A stretch of 64,000 nt of DNA from Microlunatus speluncae. Lineage in GTDB: Bacteria; Actinomycetota; Actinomycetes; Propionibacteriales; Propionibacteriaceae. The stretch covers positions 124,001-188,000 of the forward strand of contig NZ_VKCZ01000003.1 of assembly GCF_009299835.1 (NCBI RefSeq), in the 5' to 3' direction. Within the stretch, counting starts at the first letter, position 1. Each line of letters starts with the position of its first letter. The translations under genes were made by a program, and so were the position numbers. Positions 31,880 through 40,640 of this stretch are shown here, piece after piece. The notes beneath the pieces were generated by a model. The model was not told where the DNA came from. It made no database searches and saw only the letters and a list, made by a program, of their open reading frames with translations.

Positions 31880-34027
31880 CTACTCGCCGCCACCGTCCAG
31901 TTCGCGCTGCCAGAGCCGGGCCACGACGGCGTCCACGGCGCGGTCGCGGTGCCGGCGGTAGGTGCTGAACGGCAGATCGAGCAGCTCGGCCGCCTTCTCC
32001 TGGGTCGGGGCCGGCCGGACGAAGGTGCGGTTCAGGACCCGATGCAGCGGTTCGGAGCGCGGATCGGCGGCCAGCTCGTCGATGGCGGCCCGGACCAGCG
32101 CCGCCAGGGCGGCCTCGGCCGGCTGGTCCGTCCCGGTCGCCTGCCGGACCAGCGCCGAGCCGGTCAACGGGTTCTCGGCCAGCTCGGCCGGCCGGCTCAG
32201 CCGGCGCAGCGCGTCCCGGACCGCGGTGGCGAACTCTTCGTGCGACAGCACCAGGTCGGCGCCGCGGCGGTGCGGCTCGGTGACCGGTTCGCCCAGCTCG
32301 CGGGCCGCGGTCAGGTCGATCCACTCGGCGATCCCGACCCGCCGCCAGTCGTGCCCGAAGACGGCGTAGTCCGTGGTCCCGATCCGGTAGTCGGCCTCGG
32401 GCAGGTGCCGGAAGTCCATGTGGCCGAGGAACGACCGCCAGAACTCGACATCGGTGTAGGTGCCGATGAAGTCCCAGGCGGTCCGGGGCCGGAGCAGGAT
32501 GTCCTGGGCATGGAAGGCGCCGAGCATCGTCCCGGCGGCCTGCAGCTGCCGTTCGTCGGTGGTCACCCGGTCGACCAGGAACCGCCAGGCCTTGACCAGT
32601 TCGCCGGGCCGGGGCGGCCCGTACTGCTCGGCGTACGCCCACATCGCCCGGGTCCCGGGATCGGCGTCCCGGTCGGCCGGATCCGCCCGGTCGAGGGACA
32701 GGTAGCCGGCGAAGCCGAGCAGGGTCGCGTCGGCGTCGCGGAACAGCAGGAACGACTCCGGCTGCCGGCGCAGCCAGTGCGCCACCCAACCGGCCTGCTC
32801 CGGGCCCTGCTGCCGCTCGGTCAGCTCGATCAGGCCGGCCCGGTCCGCCTCGGTGACCGGGTCGGTGTAGCCGCGACCGAGCGCGCCCCAGTCCCAGTGC
32901 GCGCCGGCGACAGGATGGTTCCGGACCAGGAACAGCAGGTCGGTCATCGCCGAGCGCCGGTCGGCCGGGGTGATCTCCCGGGTCTGCAGCCGGTCGACCA
33001 GATAGGCCCGGATCCGCCGGTGCAGGACGCCGTACTGCTCCGGATCCCGCCAGCGCAGGTCGGCGTCGAGGACGTCCCGGGCCAGGTCGTGGCTGCGCAG
33101 CCCGGCCGCCACCTCGTCGACGAAGGTCAGTCCGCGCAGCCAGGTGAACAGCTCCGCCGCCGATGCGGCCGATTCACCCTCGTCAAGCTCGGGCAGCACG
33201 GCCCGCAGCATCGCCTCGGTGACATGCCGGGCATGTCCGCAGACCTGCAGCGCGGCCAGGTGCAGCCGGCTCGGTGCCGCATCGATCAGCCGGTTGAGCA
33301 GGGCCCGGACCAGATCGGGATCCTCGGCCAGGCTGGCCGGCAGCGCGGCCGTTGCGCCGCCCCGCCGGATCGCGTCGACCACCAGGGACAGCGCCAGCGG
33401 GTGCCCGTGGGTCAGCCGGATCACCTGCTGTTGCAGCTCGGCCGGCACCTGCTCGATCTCCAGATAGCGCCGGGTGCCGTCCGGCGGCAGCCCGCGCAGC
33501 GAGATCACCCGGAGCAGATCCCGCCAGCCCGGATCGGCCAGCCACTCGGCCGACGGCGCTCGGCGACCGGCGACGACGATCAGCAGGTCGGCCGGTAGTT
33601 GCGGCAGGAACCGGCTGCGCAGCCAGGTCTCGAGCGGGGCGAGCAACTCGAACGTGTCGATCAGCAGCACCCAGTCGCTGCCGTCACCGAGCCGCTCGGC
33701 GAAACCGTCCGGGGAGCCACCCAGGGCGTCGGCCAGCGCGGCCCGGAGCCCGTCGGGCGTCGGCGGTGACACGGCGTAGCCGTCCAGCCGGAGCGGCTGC
33801 CGGCCCGCCCGGATCGCGGCGTCGGCGTACGCGTCGAGCAGGCTGGACTTGCCGATCCCGCCGGGCCCGTAGACGAAGAGCACGCTGAAACTCTCGGCGG
33901 GCACGGCCAGGGCGGACTCGAACAGCTCCACCTCCGCCGTCCGACCCACGAACCGGCGTCGGCGCGAGCTGTCGATCCGCGACGCGAGCCGGCTCGGCGA
34001 CGGGCTGGGATCAGCGCTCGTACCCAA
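31880..34027 (-). CDS. Large ATPase with NACHT/AAA-type N-terminus and C-terminal helix-turn-helix
   Basis: 715 residues from TTG 34027 (GGAGGAGGA Shine-Dalgarno). The ATPase is at about 20-300: FVGRTAEVELFESAL, Walker A FVYGPGGIGKSSLLDAY, Walker B WVLLIDTFELLAPLETWLR and a sensor-like LPADLLIVVAGRRAPS, as in STAND/AAA_16 regulators. About residues 400-560 (FRDADATLLGFAGYLSLDRAD...DPGTRAMWAYAEQYGPPRPGELVKAWRF) look vaguely like an acetyltransferase fold without a clear CoA loop; this is uncertain. The last 40 residues (EKAAELLDLPFSTYRRHRDRAVDAVV) resemble a helix-turn-helix. It may be a signal-transducing regulator of the FAD oxidoreductase gene 93 bp downstream. It is divergent from a glutaredoxin-like gene across a palindromic site. 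Confidence 0.72.
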   Translation of the reverse strand: MGTSADPSPSPSRLASRIDSSRRRRFVGRTAEVELFESALAVPAESFSVLFVYGPGGIGKSSLLDAYADAAIRAGRQPLRLDGYAVSPPTPDGLRAALADALGGSPDGFAERLGDGSDWVLLIDTFELLAPLETWLRSRFLPQLPADLLIVVAGRRAPSAEWLADPGWRDLLRVISLRGLPPDGTRRYLEIEQVPAELQQQVIRLTHGHPLALSLVVDAIRRGGATAALPASLAEDPDLVRALLNRLIDAAPSRLHLAALQVCGHARHVTEAMLRAVLPELDEGESAASAAELFTWLRGLTFVDEVAAGLRSHDLARDVLDADLRWRDPEQYGVLHRRIRAYLVDRLQTREITPADRRSAMTDLLFLVRNHPVAGAHWDWGALGRGYTDPVTEADRAGLIELTERQQGPEQAGWVAHWLRRQPESFLLFRDADATLLGFAGYLSLDRADPADRDADPGTRAMWAYAEQYGPPRPGELVKAWRFLVDRVTTDERQLQAAGTMLGAFHAQDILLRPRTAWDFIGTYTDVEFWRSFLGHMDFRHLPEADYRIGTTDYAVFGHDWRRVGIAEWIDLTAARELGEPVTEPHRRGADLVLSHEEFATAVRDALRRLSRPAELAENPLTGSALVRQATGTDQPAEAALAALVRAAIDELAADPRSEPLHRVLNRTFVRPAPTQEKAAELLDLPFSTYRRHRDRAVDAVVARLWQRELDGGGE

Positions 34028-34048
34028 CTGTCCTCCTCCAGAGTTCCG

Positions 34049-34064
34049 ACAGTATCGATACCGT
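34049..34064. promoter_or_regulatory. Near-palindrome in a divergent promoter region
   Basis: ACAGTATCGATACCGT has a perfect GTATCGATAC core and one mismatch outside. It lies in the 73-bp gap between the ATPase/HTH gene and the glutaredoxin-like gene, where an operator is expected. TTGACC follows directly. Confidence 0.45.
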
Positions 34065-34100
34065 CTTGACCGACGCCCTCGGCGCGCGCAGGGTCGTACT

Positions 34101-34373
34101 GTGCCGATCTTTCGCAAATCCAATGCCGACGCTGCGCCGCTGGTCGACTTCTACTGGCGACCCGGCTGTCCGTTCTGTAGGGCGCTCGAATTTCGCCTGG
34201 ACCGGGCCGGGATCGGCGTGAACAAGATCAACATCTGGCAGGATCCGGCGGCCGCCGCCCGGGTCCGGGAGATCACCGGCGGCGACGAGACCGTGCCGAC
34301 CGTCGTGGTCGGCGAGCACCGCCTGGTCAATCCCTCCGTCGGCGAGGTCCGCCGCGCCCTCCGCACCCCCTGA
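34101..34373 (+). CDS. Glutaredoxin-like / mycoredoxin-type protein
   Basis: 90 residues from GTG 34101. After ten polar residues, VDFYWRPGCPFCRALEFRLDRAGI gives the CxxC active site (Cys23-Pro-Phe-Cys26) on strand 1. DETVPTVVVG contains the cis-Pro (TVPT) and is followed by the GEHRLVNPSVGEV helix, as in mycoredoxin-1-like proteins of mycothiol-using actinobacteria. It would reduce mixed disulfides with mycothiol in the cytoplasm. It stands alone; copy 4 of the 54-bp hairpin begins 15 bp after its stop and probably ends the transcript. Confidence 0.88.
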   Translation: MPIFRKSNADAAPLVDFYWRPGCPFCRALEFRLDRAGIGVNKINIWQDPAAAARVREITGGDETVPTVVVGEHRLVNPSVGEVRRALRTP

Positions 34374-34387
34374 CCCGCCCACCCGCA

Positions 34388-34441
34388 CCGAGTTGTCAGA
34401 ACTGAGTTGTGCCATGGGGCTACTCAGTTCTGACAACTCGG
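34388..34441. repeat. 54-bp hairpin repeat, copy 4
   Basis: Arms 34388-34406 and 34423-34441 flank the loop TTGTGCCATGGGGCTA. It lies 15 bp after the glutaredoxin-like stop and 71 bp before the next start. Confidence 0.95.
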
Positions 34442-34511
34442 CGTGGGGTGGGCGGAGGGTGGGCAGTGAGTGGGCTGGTGGGTGAGCAGCGGGGCGGCCG
34501 AGGATCGGGGA

Positions 34512-35333
34512 ATGGCTGAGATCGAACTGGCGGCGGGGACCATCGACTATTCCGACACCGGCGGCACCGGCCCGTGCCTGGTGTTGCTGCACGGCCCGCT
34601 GATGGACGGGACGGTGTGGCGCAAGCTGGTCGCCGAGCTGGAGCCGGACTACCGCTGCGTCGTGCCCACGCTGCCGTTCGGCGCCCACCGGCGGCCGATG
34701 CGCCCCGACGCGGATCTGAGCATCGGCGCGCTGGCCGACCTGGTCGCCGAGTTCCTGGAGCGGCTCGGGCTGACCGACGTCACCCTGGTCGTCAACGACT
34801 GGGGCGGCGCCCAGCTGATCGTCGAACGCGGCCGGGCCGACCGGGTCGGCCGGCTGGTGCTGGCCGCCTGCGAGGCGTTCGACAACTTTCCGCCCGGCCC
34901 GCCCGGGCGGATGCTCGGCCGGCTGTCCCGGATCCCCGGCGGGCTCGGCCTGCTGGCCCTGCTGTCCCGGTCCGCGGCCGTACGGGCTCGGTCGATCGGC
35001 GCCATGGCCAAATATGCGGTGCCCGACCCGGTGCTGCGGGGCTGGCTGGAGCGGCTCGGCGAGCCGGCGATCCGCCGTGACCTGCGCAAGTACGTGATCA
35101 GCGTCCCGCTGGATGGCAACCGTGACTGGAGCGCCGGCCTGGCCGGATTCGACCGGCCTGCCCTGGTGGTGTGGGCGCCGGAGGACGCCATGATGCCGCC
35201 CGAGCACGGCCGCCGGCTCGCCGAACTGCTGCCGCAGGGGCGCCTGGTCGAGGTCGCCGACAGCTTCACGCTGATCCAGCAGGACCAGCCCGCCGTCCTG
35301 GCCCGGCACCTCCGCGACTTCGTTCCCGGCTGA
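34512..35333 (+). CDS. Alpha/beta hydrolase with Asp nucleophile and no catalytic His
   Basis: 273 residues. The HGP oxyanion segment (LVLLHGPLMDGTVWRKLV) and the nucleophile elbow LVVNDWGGAQLI put Asp where haloalkane and fluoroacetate dehalogenases and epoxide hydrolases have theirs. The acid is in VVWAPEDAMMPPEHG. The usual His near the end is missing: the segment reads VADSFTLIQQDQPAVLARHLRDFV, where relatives have DSGHF. Activity as a normal hydrolase is therefore doubtful; it might keep a covalent or lyase-like step, or have another role. ATG 34512 is preceded by a GAGGATCGGGG stretch. Single gene. Confidence 0.78.
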   Translation: MAEIELAAGTIDYSDTGGTGPCLVLLHGPLMDGTVWRKLVAELEPDYRCVVPTLPFGAHRRPMRPDADLSIGALADLVAEFLERLGLTDVTLVVNDWGGAQLIVERGRADRVGRLVLAACEAFDNFPPGPPGRMLGRLSRIPGGLGLLALLSRSAAVRARSIGAMAKYAVPDPVLRGWLERLGEPAIRRDLRKYVISVPLDGNRDWSAGLAGFDRPALVVWAPEDAMMPPEHGRRLAELLPQGRLVEVADSFTLIQQDQPAVLARHLRDFVPG

Positions 35334-35418
35334 CCCCGAGGGCGGCACCGGCGCCGGTCGTGACCACAGGGTGACACCCACGTTCGACGGACCCACCGCG
35401 GCTCACTAGGTTTGAGGG

Positions 35419-36246
35419 GTGCGTGCGGAGATCATCGGGGGACGGGGAAGCTGGCGCATCGTCATACCCGCAACCCGGGTGATCGACGCACACCTCGCCC
35501 TCTATCGGCCGGGCCGGCAGGATGCCGTGCTCACGCCCGACGTCGGCCGCGACATGATCGAGGCCTACCGGGCGGCCACCGCGGCGCTGCAGGCCGAGTT
35601 CGGGTCGGCCGGGTTCATGATCACCTTCGCGGTGAACTGGCAGCCCGACCACGACGCCATCGGTGAGCCCGACTCGATCGCCGACGCCGGCTGTGCCGTG
35701 CACATCTTCGGTCGCCGGGCCGGGGAGATGATCAGCCCGGTGCGCGCGATGACCTTGCAGCGTTCCCGTCGTCGACCGCCGGCCCCCGACCCCAAGCTCG
35801 GTGACCGGTTGCGGCCGCTGCTGGCCGACCCGCCGGCGACGGTGATCGTCGAGCCACCACCCGGCGAGCTCTGCGACGGGTGCGCCGGGTCGGTGCTCAC
35901 CGACCAGGAGCGCTGGCGCGGCGGCGGGGTCCGGGTGATCCGGCCACGCCGGGTGTTGATCGACCCGCACGTGCTGGTGCTGCCGGTCCGGCACGTCGCC
36001 AGCCTGCGCGACCTGGAGCCGGACGAGGTGACCTCACTGTCGGCCCGGCTGGTCGAGTCGCTGCGCCAGTTCCGGCTCGGCTCGGGATCGACCGGGCTGA
36101 GCGGCTTCGCCAACGACGGCGTGGCCGCGCGGCAGGAGACGCCGCACGTCCACCTGCACGTCTACGGCCGGTCGGTCGGCGAGCCGGTCAACCCCTACCA
36201 GCGGCTCGCCGCCTACCTGCCGCCGGGCGCTCAGCGCCCGGTGTAG
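35419..36246 (+). CDS. HIT-domain protein (GalT-like / nucleotide hydrolase superfamily)
   Basis: 275 residues. The C-terminal half has the HIT signature: [25 protein letters not shown] and the HxHxH loop [13 protein letters not shown], where the middle His is the nucleophile. The N-terminal half ([54 protein letters not shown]) resembles a second, degenerate HIT-like domain, so the chain may be a pseudo-dimer as in GalT. CDGCAG at mid-chain could bind zinc. HIT enzymes split nucleoside phosphoramidates, dinucleotides or transfer nucleotides; the substrate is not clear. The last 16 bases overlap the end of the convergent tex gene. Confidence 0.78.
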   Translation: MRAEIIGGRGSWRIVIPATRVIDAHLALYRPGRQDAVLTPDVGRDMIEAYRAATAALQAEFGSAGFMITFAVNWQPDHDAIGEPDSIADAGCAVHIFGRRAGEMISPVRAMTLQRSRRRPPAPDPKLGDRLRPLLADPPATVIVEPPPGELCDGCAGSVLTDQERWRGGGVRVIRPRRVLIDPHVLVLPVRHVASLRDLEPDEVTSLSARLVESLRQFRLGSGSTGLSGFANDGVAARQETPHVHLHVYGRSVGEPVNPYQRLAAYLPPGAQRPV

Positions 36247-38666
36247 CCGGCCCGCCGGAACGCGTCGGCCAACGCGCCCTCCGGCGCCTTCGCTTCGGTG
36301 CGGCGCTGCTTCGACCGGTCACCGCGACCGCCGGAGCGATCACCACCCGGCCGCTTGCCGCCGGAGCCCTTGCCCCCAGCTCCCTTGCCGTCAGCACCCT
36401 TGCCGTCCGAACCCTTGCCGGATCCGGGCCGGCCACCACGCTCGGTGCCGTTGTCCTTGCGGCGCTCGCCCGGCTTGGCTTCATGATCATCGTCCAGCCG
36501 CAGGGTGAGCGAGATCCGCTTCCGGGCCAGGTCGACGTCGAGCACCTTCACCTTGACCAGGTCGCCCGACTTCACCACGTCGCGCGGATCGGAGACGAAG
36601 TTCTTGGACAGCGCCGACACGTGGGCCAGCCCGTCCTGGTGCACGCCGATGTCGATGAACGCGCCGAAGGCGGCGACGTTGGTCACCTGACCTTCCAAGA
36701 TCATTCCCGGGCGCAGGTCCGCCAGCTTCTCGACGCCGTCGGCGAAGGTCGCGGTCTGGAACGCCGGTCGCGGATCGCGCCCCGGCTTCTCCAGCTCGGA
36801 CAGGATGTCGGTCACCGTGGGCAACCCGAACCGGTCGTCGGTGAAGTCCGCCGGCTTGACCGTGCGCAGCGCCGAGGCGTTGCCGATCAGGGTCTTCAGC
36901 TCGGTGCCGGTCGCGGACAGGATCCGCCGCACCACCGGATAGGACTCCGGGTGCACGCCGGAGGAGTCCAGCGGATCGTCGCCGCCGGAGATCCGGAGGA
37001 ACCCCGCCGCCTGCTCGTACGCCTTCGGCCCGAGCCGGGCCACCTTCAGCAACCCCTCCCGGGACCGGAACGGGCCGTTCTGATCACGATGGATCGCGAT
37101 GTTCTCGGCCAGCCCCGAGGTGATCCCGGAGACCCGGGTCAGCAGCGGCACCGAAGCGGTGTTGAGGTCGACACCGACCGCGTTCACACAGTCCTCGACC
37201 ACGGCGTCCAGTGACCGGGACAGGGCCAGCTCACCAAGATCATGCTGATACTGACCGACACCGATCGACTTCGGATCGATCTTGACCAGCTCGGCCAGCG
37301 GATCCTGCAGCCGGCGGGCGATCGACACCGCGCCGCGCAGGGACACGTCCATGTCCGGCAGCTCCTGCGACGCGAACGCCGACGCCGAATAGACCGACGC
37401 CCCGGCCTCGGACACGACCGCCTTGGTCAGCTCCAGCTCCGGGTGCTTCTTGATCAACTCGGCGGCCAGCTTCTCGGTCTCCCGGGAGGCGGTGCCGTTG
37501 CCGATCGCGATCAGCTCGACCTGATGCGCCTTGGCCAGCGCGGCCAGGGTCGCGATCGACTGGTCCCACTGCTGTTTCGGCACGTGCGGATAGATCACGT
37601 CGGTGGCGACGACCTTGCCGGTCCGGTCCACCACGGCGACCTTGACCCCGGTCCGGAAGCCCGGATCGAGGCCGAGGGTGGCCCGGGTGCCGGCCGGCGC
37701 GGCCAGCAGCAGGTCCTTCACGTTGGTGGCGAAGACCCGGACCGCTTCTTCCTCGGCGTGCTGCCGCAGCCGCATCCGCATGTCGATGCCGAGGGTGATC
37801 ATGATCTTGGTCCGCCAGGACCAGCGGACCACCCCGATCAACCAGCTGTCGGCCGCCCGGCCTTGATCAGAAACGCCGAACCGGCGCGCGATGATGCCCT
37901 CGTAACGGCTCGGTCCTTGATCATCGGGTTTCTCGTCGGCCGCCACGCTGACGATCAGCGCGTCCTCGGCCTCGCCGCGATAGAGGGCGAGGATCCGGTG
38001 CGACGGCAGCGTGGTGAACGACTCGGCGAAGTCGAAGTAGTCGGAGAACTTCGCGCCCGACGTCTCCTTGCCCTCGCGGACGGCGGAGATCAGCCGCCCG
38101 TTCCGCCAGAACAGTTCTCGCAACTCACCGATCAGGTCGCCGTCGTCGGCGAACCGCTCGACCAGGATCGCCCTGGCCCCGTCCAGCGCCGCCTTGGTGT
38201 CGGCCACCTCCTTGGCCTGATCCACGTACGCCTCGGCGGTCGCGACCGGGTCGAGGGTCGGGTCGTTGATCAACGCGTCAGCCAGCGGCTCCAGCCCGGC
38301 CTCGCGGGCGATCATGGCCTTGGTCCGCCGCTTCTGCTTGTACGGCAGGTAGAGATCCTCCAGCCGCGCCTTGGTGTCGGCGGCCAGGATCCGGGCCCGC
38401 AGCTCGTCGTCCAGCTTGCCCTGCGCCTCGATCGACTCCAGGATCGTCTGTCGCCGCTCGTCCAGCTCGCGCAGATAGCGCAGCCGCTCCTCCAGGGTGC
38501 GCAGCTGGGCGTCATCCAGCCCGCCGGTGACCTCCTTGCGATACCGGGCGATGAACGGCACCGTCGACCCCTCGTCGAGCAACGCCACCGCCGCCCGCAC
38601 CTGGCCCACCGCGACCCCGAGCTCCTCGGCGATCCGCTCCTCGATCGACACAACCGAACCCTGCAC
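36231..38666 (-). CDS. tex: Tex family RNA-binding transcription accessory protein
   Basis: 811 residues. The Tex N-terminal helical region is clear ([55 protein letters not shown]). A RuvC/YqgF-like domain follows ([25 protein letters not shown]), then a helix-hairpin-helix region ([25 protein letters not shown]) and an S1 domain ([31 protein letters not shown]). The C-terminal 80 residues are a basic Gly-rich tail of (G/A)(S/D/G)GKG repeats ending in [14 protein letters not shown]. Tex binds nucleic acids and RNA polymerase; bacterial homologues influence toxin gene expression and stalled transcription. GTG 38666 is used; a GTG five codons later is possible. Confidence 0.93.
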   Translation of the reverse strand: MQGSVVSIEERIAEELGVAVGQVRAAVALLDEGSTVPFIARYRKEVTGGLDDAQLRTLEERLRYLRELDERRQTILESIEAQGKLDDELRARILAADTKARLEDLYLPYKQKRRTKAMIAREAGLEPLADALINDPTLDPVATAEAYVDQAKEVADTKAALDGARAILVERFADDGDLIGELRELFWRNGRLISAVREGKETSGAKFSDYFDFAESFTTLPSHRILALYRGEAEDALIVSVAADEKPDDQGPSRYEGIIARRFGVSDQGRAADSWLIGVVRWSWRTKIMITLGIDMRMRLRQHAEEEAVRVFATNVKDLLLAAPAGTRATLGLDPGFRTGVKVAVVDRTGKVVATDVIYPHVPKQQWDQSIATLAALAKAHQVELIAIGNGTASRETEKLAAELIKKHPELELTKAVVSEAGASVYSASAFASQELPDMDVSLRGAVSIARRLQDPLAELVKIDPKSIGVGQYQHDLGELALSRSLDAVVEDCVNAVGVDLNTASVPLLTRVSGITSGLAENIAIHRDQNGPFRSREGLLKVARLGPKAYEQAAGFLRISGGDDPLDSSGVHPESYPVVRRILSATGTELKTLIGNASALRTVKPADFTDDRFGLPTVTDILSELEKPGRDPRPAFQTATFADGVEKLADLRPGMILEGQVTNVAAFGAFIDIGVHQDGLAHVSALSKNFVSDPRDVVKSGDLVKVKVLDVDLARKRISLTLRLDDDHEAKPGERRKDNGTERGGRPGSGKGSDGKGADGKGAGGKGSGGKRPGGDRSGGRGDRSKQRRTEAKAPEGALADAFRRAGYTGR

Positions 38667-38772
38667 CCTCAGCCCCTCACTGTCCCTGCCCGGAAATCCG
38701 AAGCGACCCTAGCTGACCAGCCGCAACCGGGCAGGCTCAGGACACATCACGGGACTGACAGTGCGGCCCGGA

Positions 38773-39768
38773 TCAGCTATCGGCCCAGGCCACGTGGCCG
38801 TGGGCGCCGGCGACGGTGAAGCCGGAGTGTTCCAGTAGGGCGGCTGCGGTGCCGTAGGGGCCGGACTCGGCCATGGTGACGATCAGCCGGCCGCCGGCGA
38901 CCAGGACCTGGTCGCGGAGGTGGGCGAGCAGCTCCGCGCGCCGCTCCAGCAGGACGGCATCGGGGCGCACCTGCAGGGCGTCGAAGCGGAGTCCGTCCGG
39001 CGGGGCCCAGGTCTGCATGTTGCCGACCCAGAGCCGGTCGGCCCAGCGCGGCAGCCGCTGTCGTGCCAGCGCGACGAGCTCGGGCCCGAGCTCCATCCCG
39101 TACGGGTCGACGGTGAGCCCGCGCTCCGCGCACCAGGCCTGCACACACTCCATCAGGTAGCCGTTGGCGCAGCCGACGTCGAGAAAGGTGCCGCTGCGCT
39201 CGATCGCCGCGGCGACCGGTCGCCGGCTGCGCTCCCAGTCCTCGTAGGTGCCGCTGTTGCCGGACTGTCCCCAGGGTGTCTCGGCCCGCAGGTAGGCCGC
39301 CTGCCAGCGCAGATTGTCGGCGGCGGCGTGCTCGTCGGTCCGGGCCCGCCGCGCCTCGGCGGCATCGACGACGAAGCGGGCAGCGGCGGCGTCGCCCGAT
39401 GCCGCCAGCCGAGCGGCCAACCGGTCCGCCGGGAGTCGCTCCAGCGGGACCTCGCGGTCGGTCCAGCCGCCACCGTCCGGTCCGCCGGTGGCGAAGCCGT
39501 ACACCTGCAGCCCGGTGCCCGGATCCGCCGGACCGAGCTCGGCGACGGCGACCGTACGCATTCCCTGGATCCGGAACCCGTGGGTCTGCAGCGCCACCCG
39601 CCGCGCCGTGTCGAGCAGCCAGTGCTCACCGGCCGCGACCTCGCCGGTGCTGAGGACCGGCCCACCGTCGGCGGCGACGACACAGTCGCCCTCGGGCAGG
39701 GTCAGCAACAGCGTGAGTCCTCGTACGGTCGTCGGATCCGGGTCGCTGGTCACCAAGCGATAAGTCAC
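38773..39768 (-). CDS. Class I SAM-dependent methyltransferase with an extra N-terminal domain
   Basis: 331 residues from GTG 39768. The C-terminal 150 residues hold motif I of class I methyltransferases, SGTFLDVGCANGYLMECVQAW, then GMELGPELVALARQRLP (motif II acidic end) and VAGGRLIVTMAESG. The N-terminal 170 residues (TYRLVTSDPDPTTVRGLTLLLTLPEGD..., GFRIQGMRTVAVAELG) form a separate region I cannot name. The acceptor is unknown. A short remnant of another gene lies directly upstream, so the 5' end may have been rearranged and the start is less certain than usual. Confidence 0.75.
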   Translation of the reverse strand: MTYRLVTSDPDPTTVRGLTLLLTLPEGDCVVAADGGPVLSTGEVAAGEHWLLDTARRVALQTHGFRIQGMRTVAVAELGPADPGTGLQVYGFATGGPDGGGWTDREVPLERLPADRLAARLAASGDAAAARFVVDAAEARRARTDEHAAADNLRWQAAYLRAETPWGQSGNSGTYEDWERSRRPVAAAIERSGTFLDVGCANGYLMECVQAWCAERGLTVDPYGMELGPELVALARQRLPRWADRLWVGNMQTWAPPDGLRFDALQVRPDAVLLERRAELLAHLRDQVLVAGGRLIVTMAESGPYGTAAALLEHSGFTVAGAHGHVAWADS

Positions 39769-39837
39769 CCTTGATCGTTGCAGCCCCGGGTCCCGTGATG
39801 CGGCCTCGCGGCGTGCCGCCGGCCAGGGCCCGCGTGT

Positions 39838-39975
39838 CGGGTGCCTCAAGGACCGGGCGCAGCGCCGCGAAGAAGCGCCGGATGTCCTTGATCAAGAACT
39901 CGGGGACCTGGTGCGCGGCGTCATGGCCGGCGACGTCGTACTCGTTCCAGGGGATGATCTTGGTGCGTTCGGACT
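39838..39975 (-). pseudogene. 3' remnant of an epoxide-hydrolase-like alpha/beta hydrolase
   Basis: Between the DHFR-like gene and the methyltransferase the minus strand encodes VESERTKIIPWNEYDVAGHDAAHQVPEFLIKDIRRFFAALRP without a start codon at a sensible place. The pattern W-EYD-GGH-A--VPE-L--DIR-FF is the conserved C-terminus of alpha/beta epoxide hydrolases, including the catalytic His (in AGHDAA). No upstream half is present because the DHFR-like gene's stop abuts it, so this looks like a gene fragment left by deletion. Confidence 0.6.
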
Positions 39976-40500
39976 CTACGGGGTGTACGTGTGCTCGACG
40001 GAGCCGTCGGGAAAGGTCCTGGTGGAGATCAACTGGAGCGGCTTGGCGGCGCTCTTCTCCGGAGTCAGCCGCAGCCCGTCGCCGAGAAGGACCGGCATCA
40101 CCACCAGGCCGAATTCGTCCACCGCGCCGAGCTCGCGGAAGGCCTGGATCGTCTGCTGACCGCCGACCAGATGGACATCGCCCTCGAAGTCGGCGTTCCG
40201 CATCAGCTCCAGCAGCGCCGCCGGATCGCCGGAGCTCACGACATGGTCCGGCGTGCCTTCCGGCAGGGGCTGACTGGTCAGCACGAAGACCTTCAGGTTG
40301 GGCCAGGGCCAGTGCGACGATCCGACGGCCGGCAGAAACGTCGACCGGCCCATCAGCACCGCGCCGCAGGTCGCGATGAACTCCGGCGCCCCGTGCGAGA
40401 TCCCGCTCTCGAAGTCGGGCGCGGTCAGGATGGTCGGCAGCCCTTCGGGGGTGGTGATGTAGCCGTCAAGACTGACGGAGATGTGGGTCCGGATCTTCAT
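39976..40500 (-). CDS. RibD-C/dihydrofolate-reductase-like protein
   Basis: 174 residues. MKIRTHISVSLDGYITTPEGLP and the FIATCGAVLMGRSTF segment are the NADPH- and substrate-side motifs of the RibD C-terminal / YwjB-like reductase family. DVHLVGGQQTIQAFRELGAVDEFGLVVMPVLLGDG is the conserved central block, and the chain ends with LISTRTFPDGSVEHTY. Family members are annotated as dihydrofolate reductase family proteins, but their physiological substrates are mostly unknown and true folate activity is unlikely. The start ATG 40500 follows GAGGAATCAGC. Its upstream gap is shared with the divergent LuxR-type regulator, so the two may be linked in regulation. Confidence 0.85.
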   Translation of the reverse strand: MKIRTHISVSLDGYITTPEGLPTILTAPDFESGISHGAPEFIATCGAVLMGRSTFLPAVGSSHWPWPNLKVFVLTSQPLPEGTPDHVVSSGDPAALLELMRNADFEGDVHLVGGQQTIQAFRELGAVDEFGLVVMPVLLGDGLRLTPEKSAAKPLQLISTRTFPDGSVEHTYTP

Positions 40501-40640
40501 GCTGATTCCTCCTCGGTGGGTGTGTCCTCAGCCTGGCCGGTCGGCCGGCCCGCGGCATTGGTCAGTTGACCTAGATCTGGTCCACCGGGTGTTCAGATTG
40601 GTGCCCGCCGGGGGCTCGTCGGCGTGCCATCATCGGTGCG

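Noticed and set aside
30761..33598. Plus-strand open frame of 945 codons
   Set aside because: It is antisense to the FAD oxidoreductase and the large ATPase. It has no recognisable motif and the composition is typical of an antisense frame.
38773..39849. Longer N-terminus for the methyltransferase gene reaching 39849
   Set aside because: The additional codons overlap the epoxide-hydrolase remnant in another frame; the GTG at 39768 is a more plausible start.
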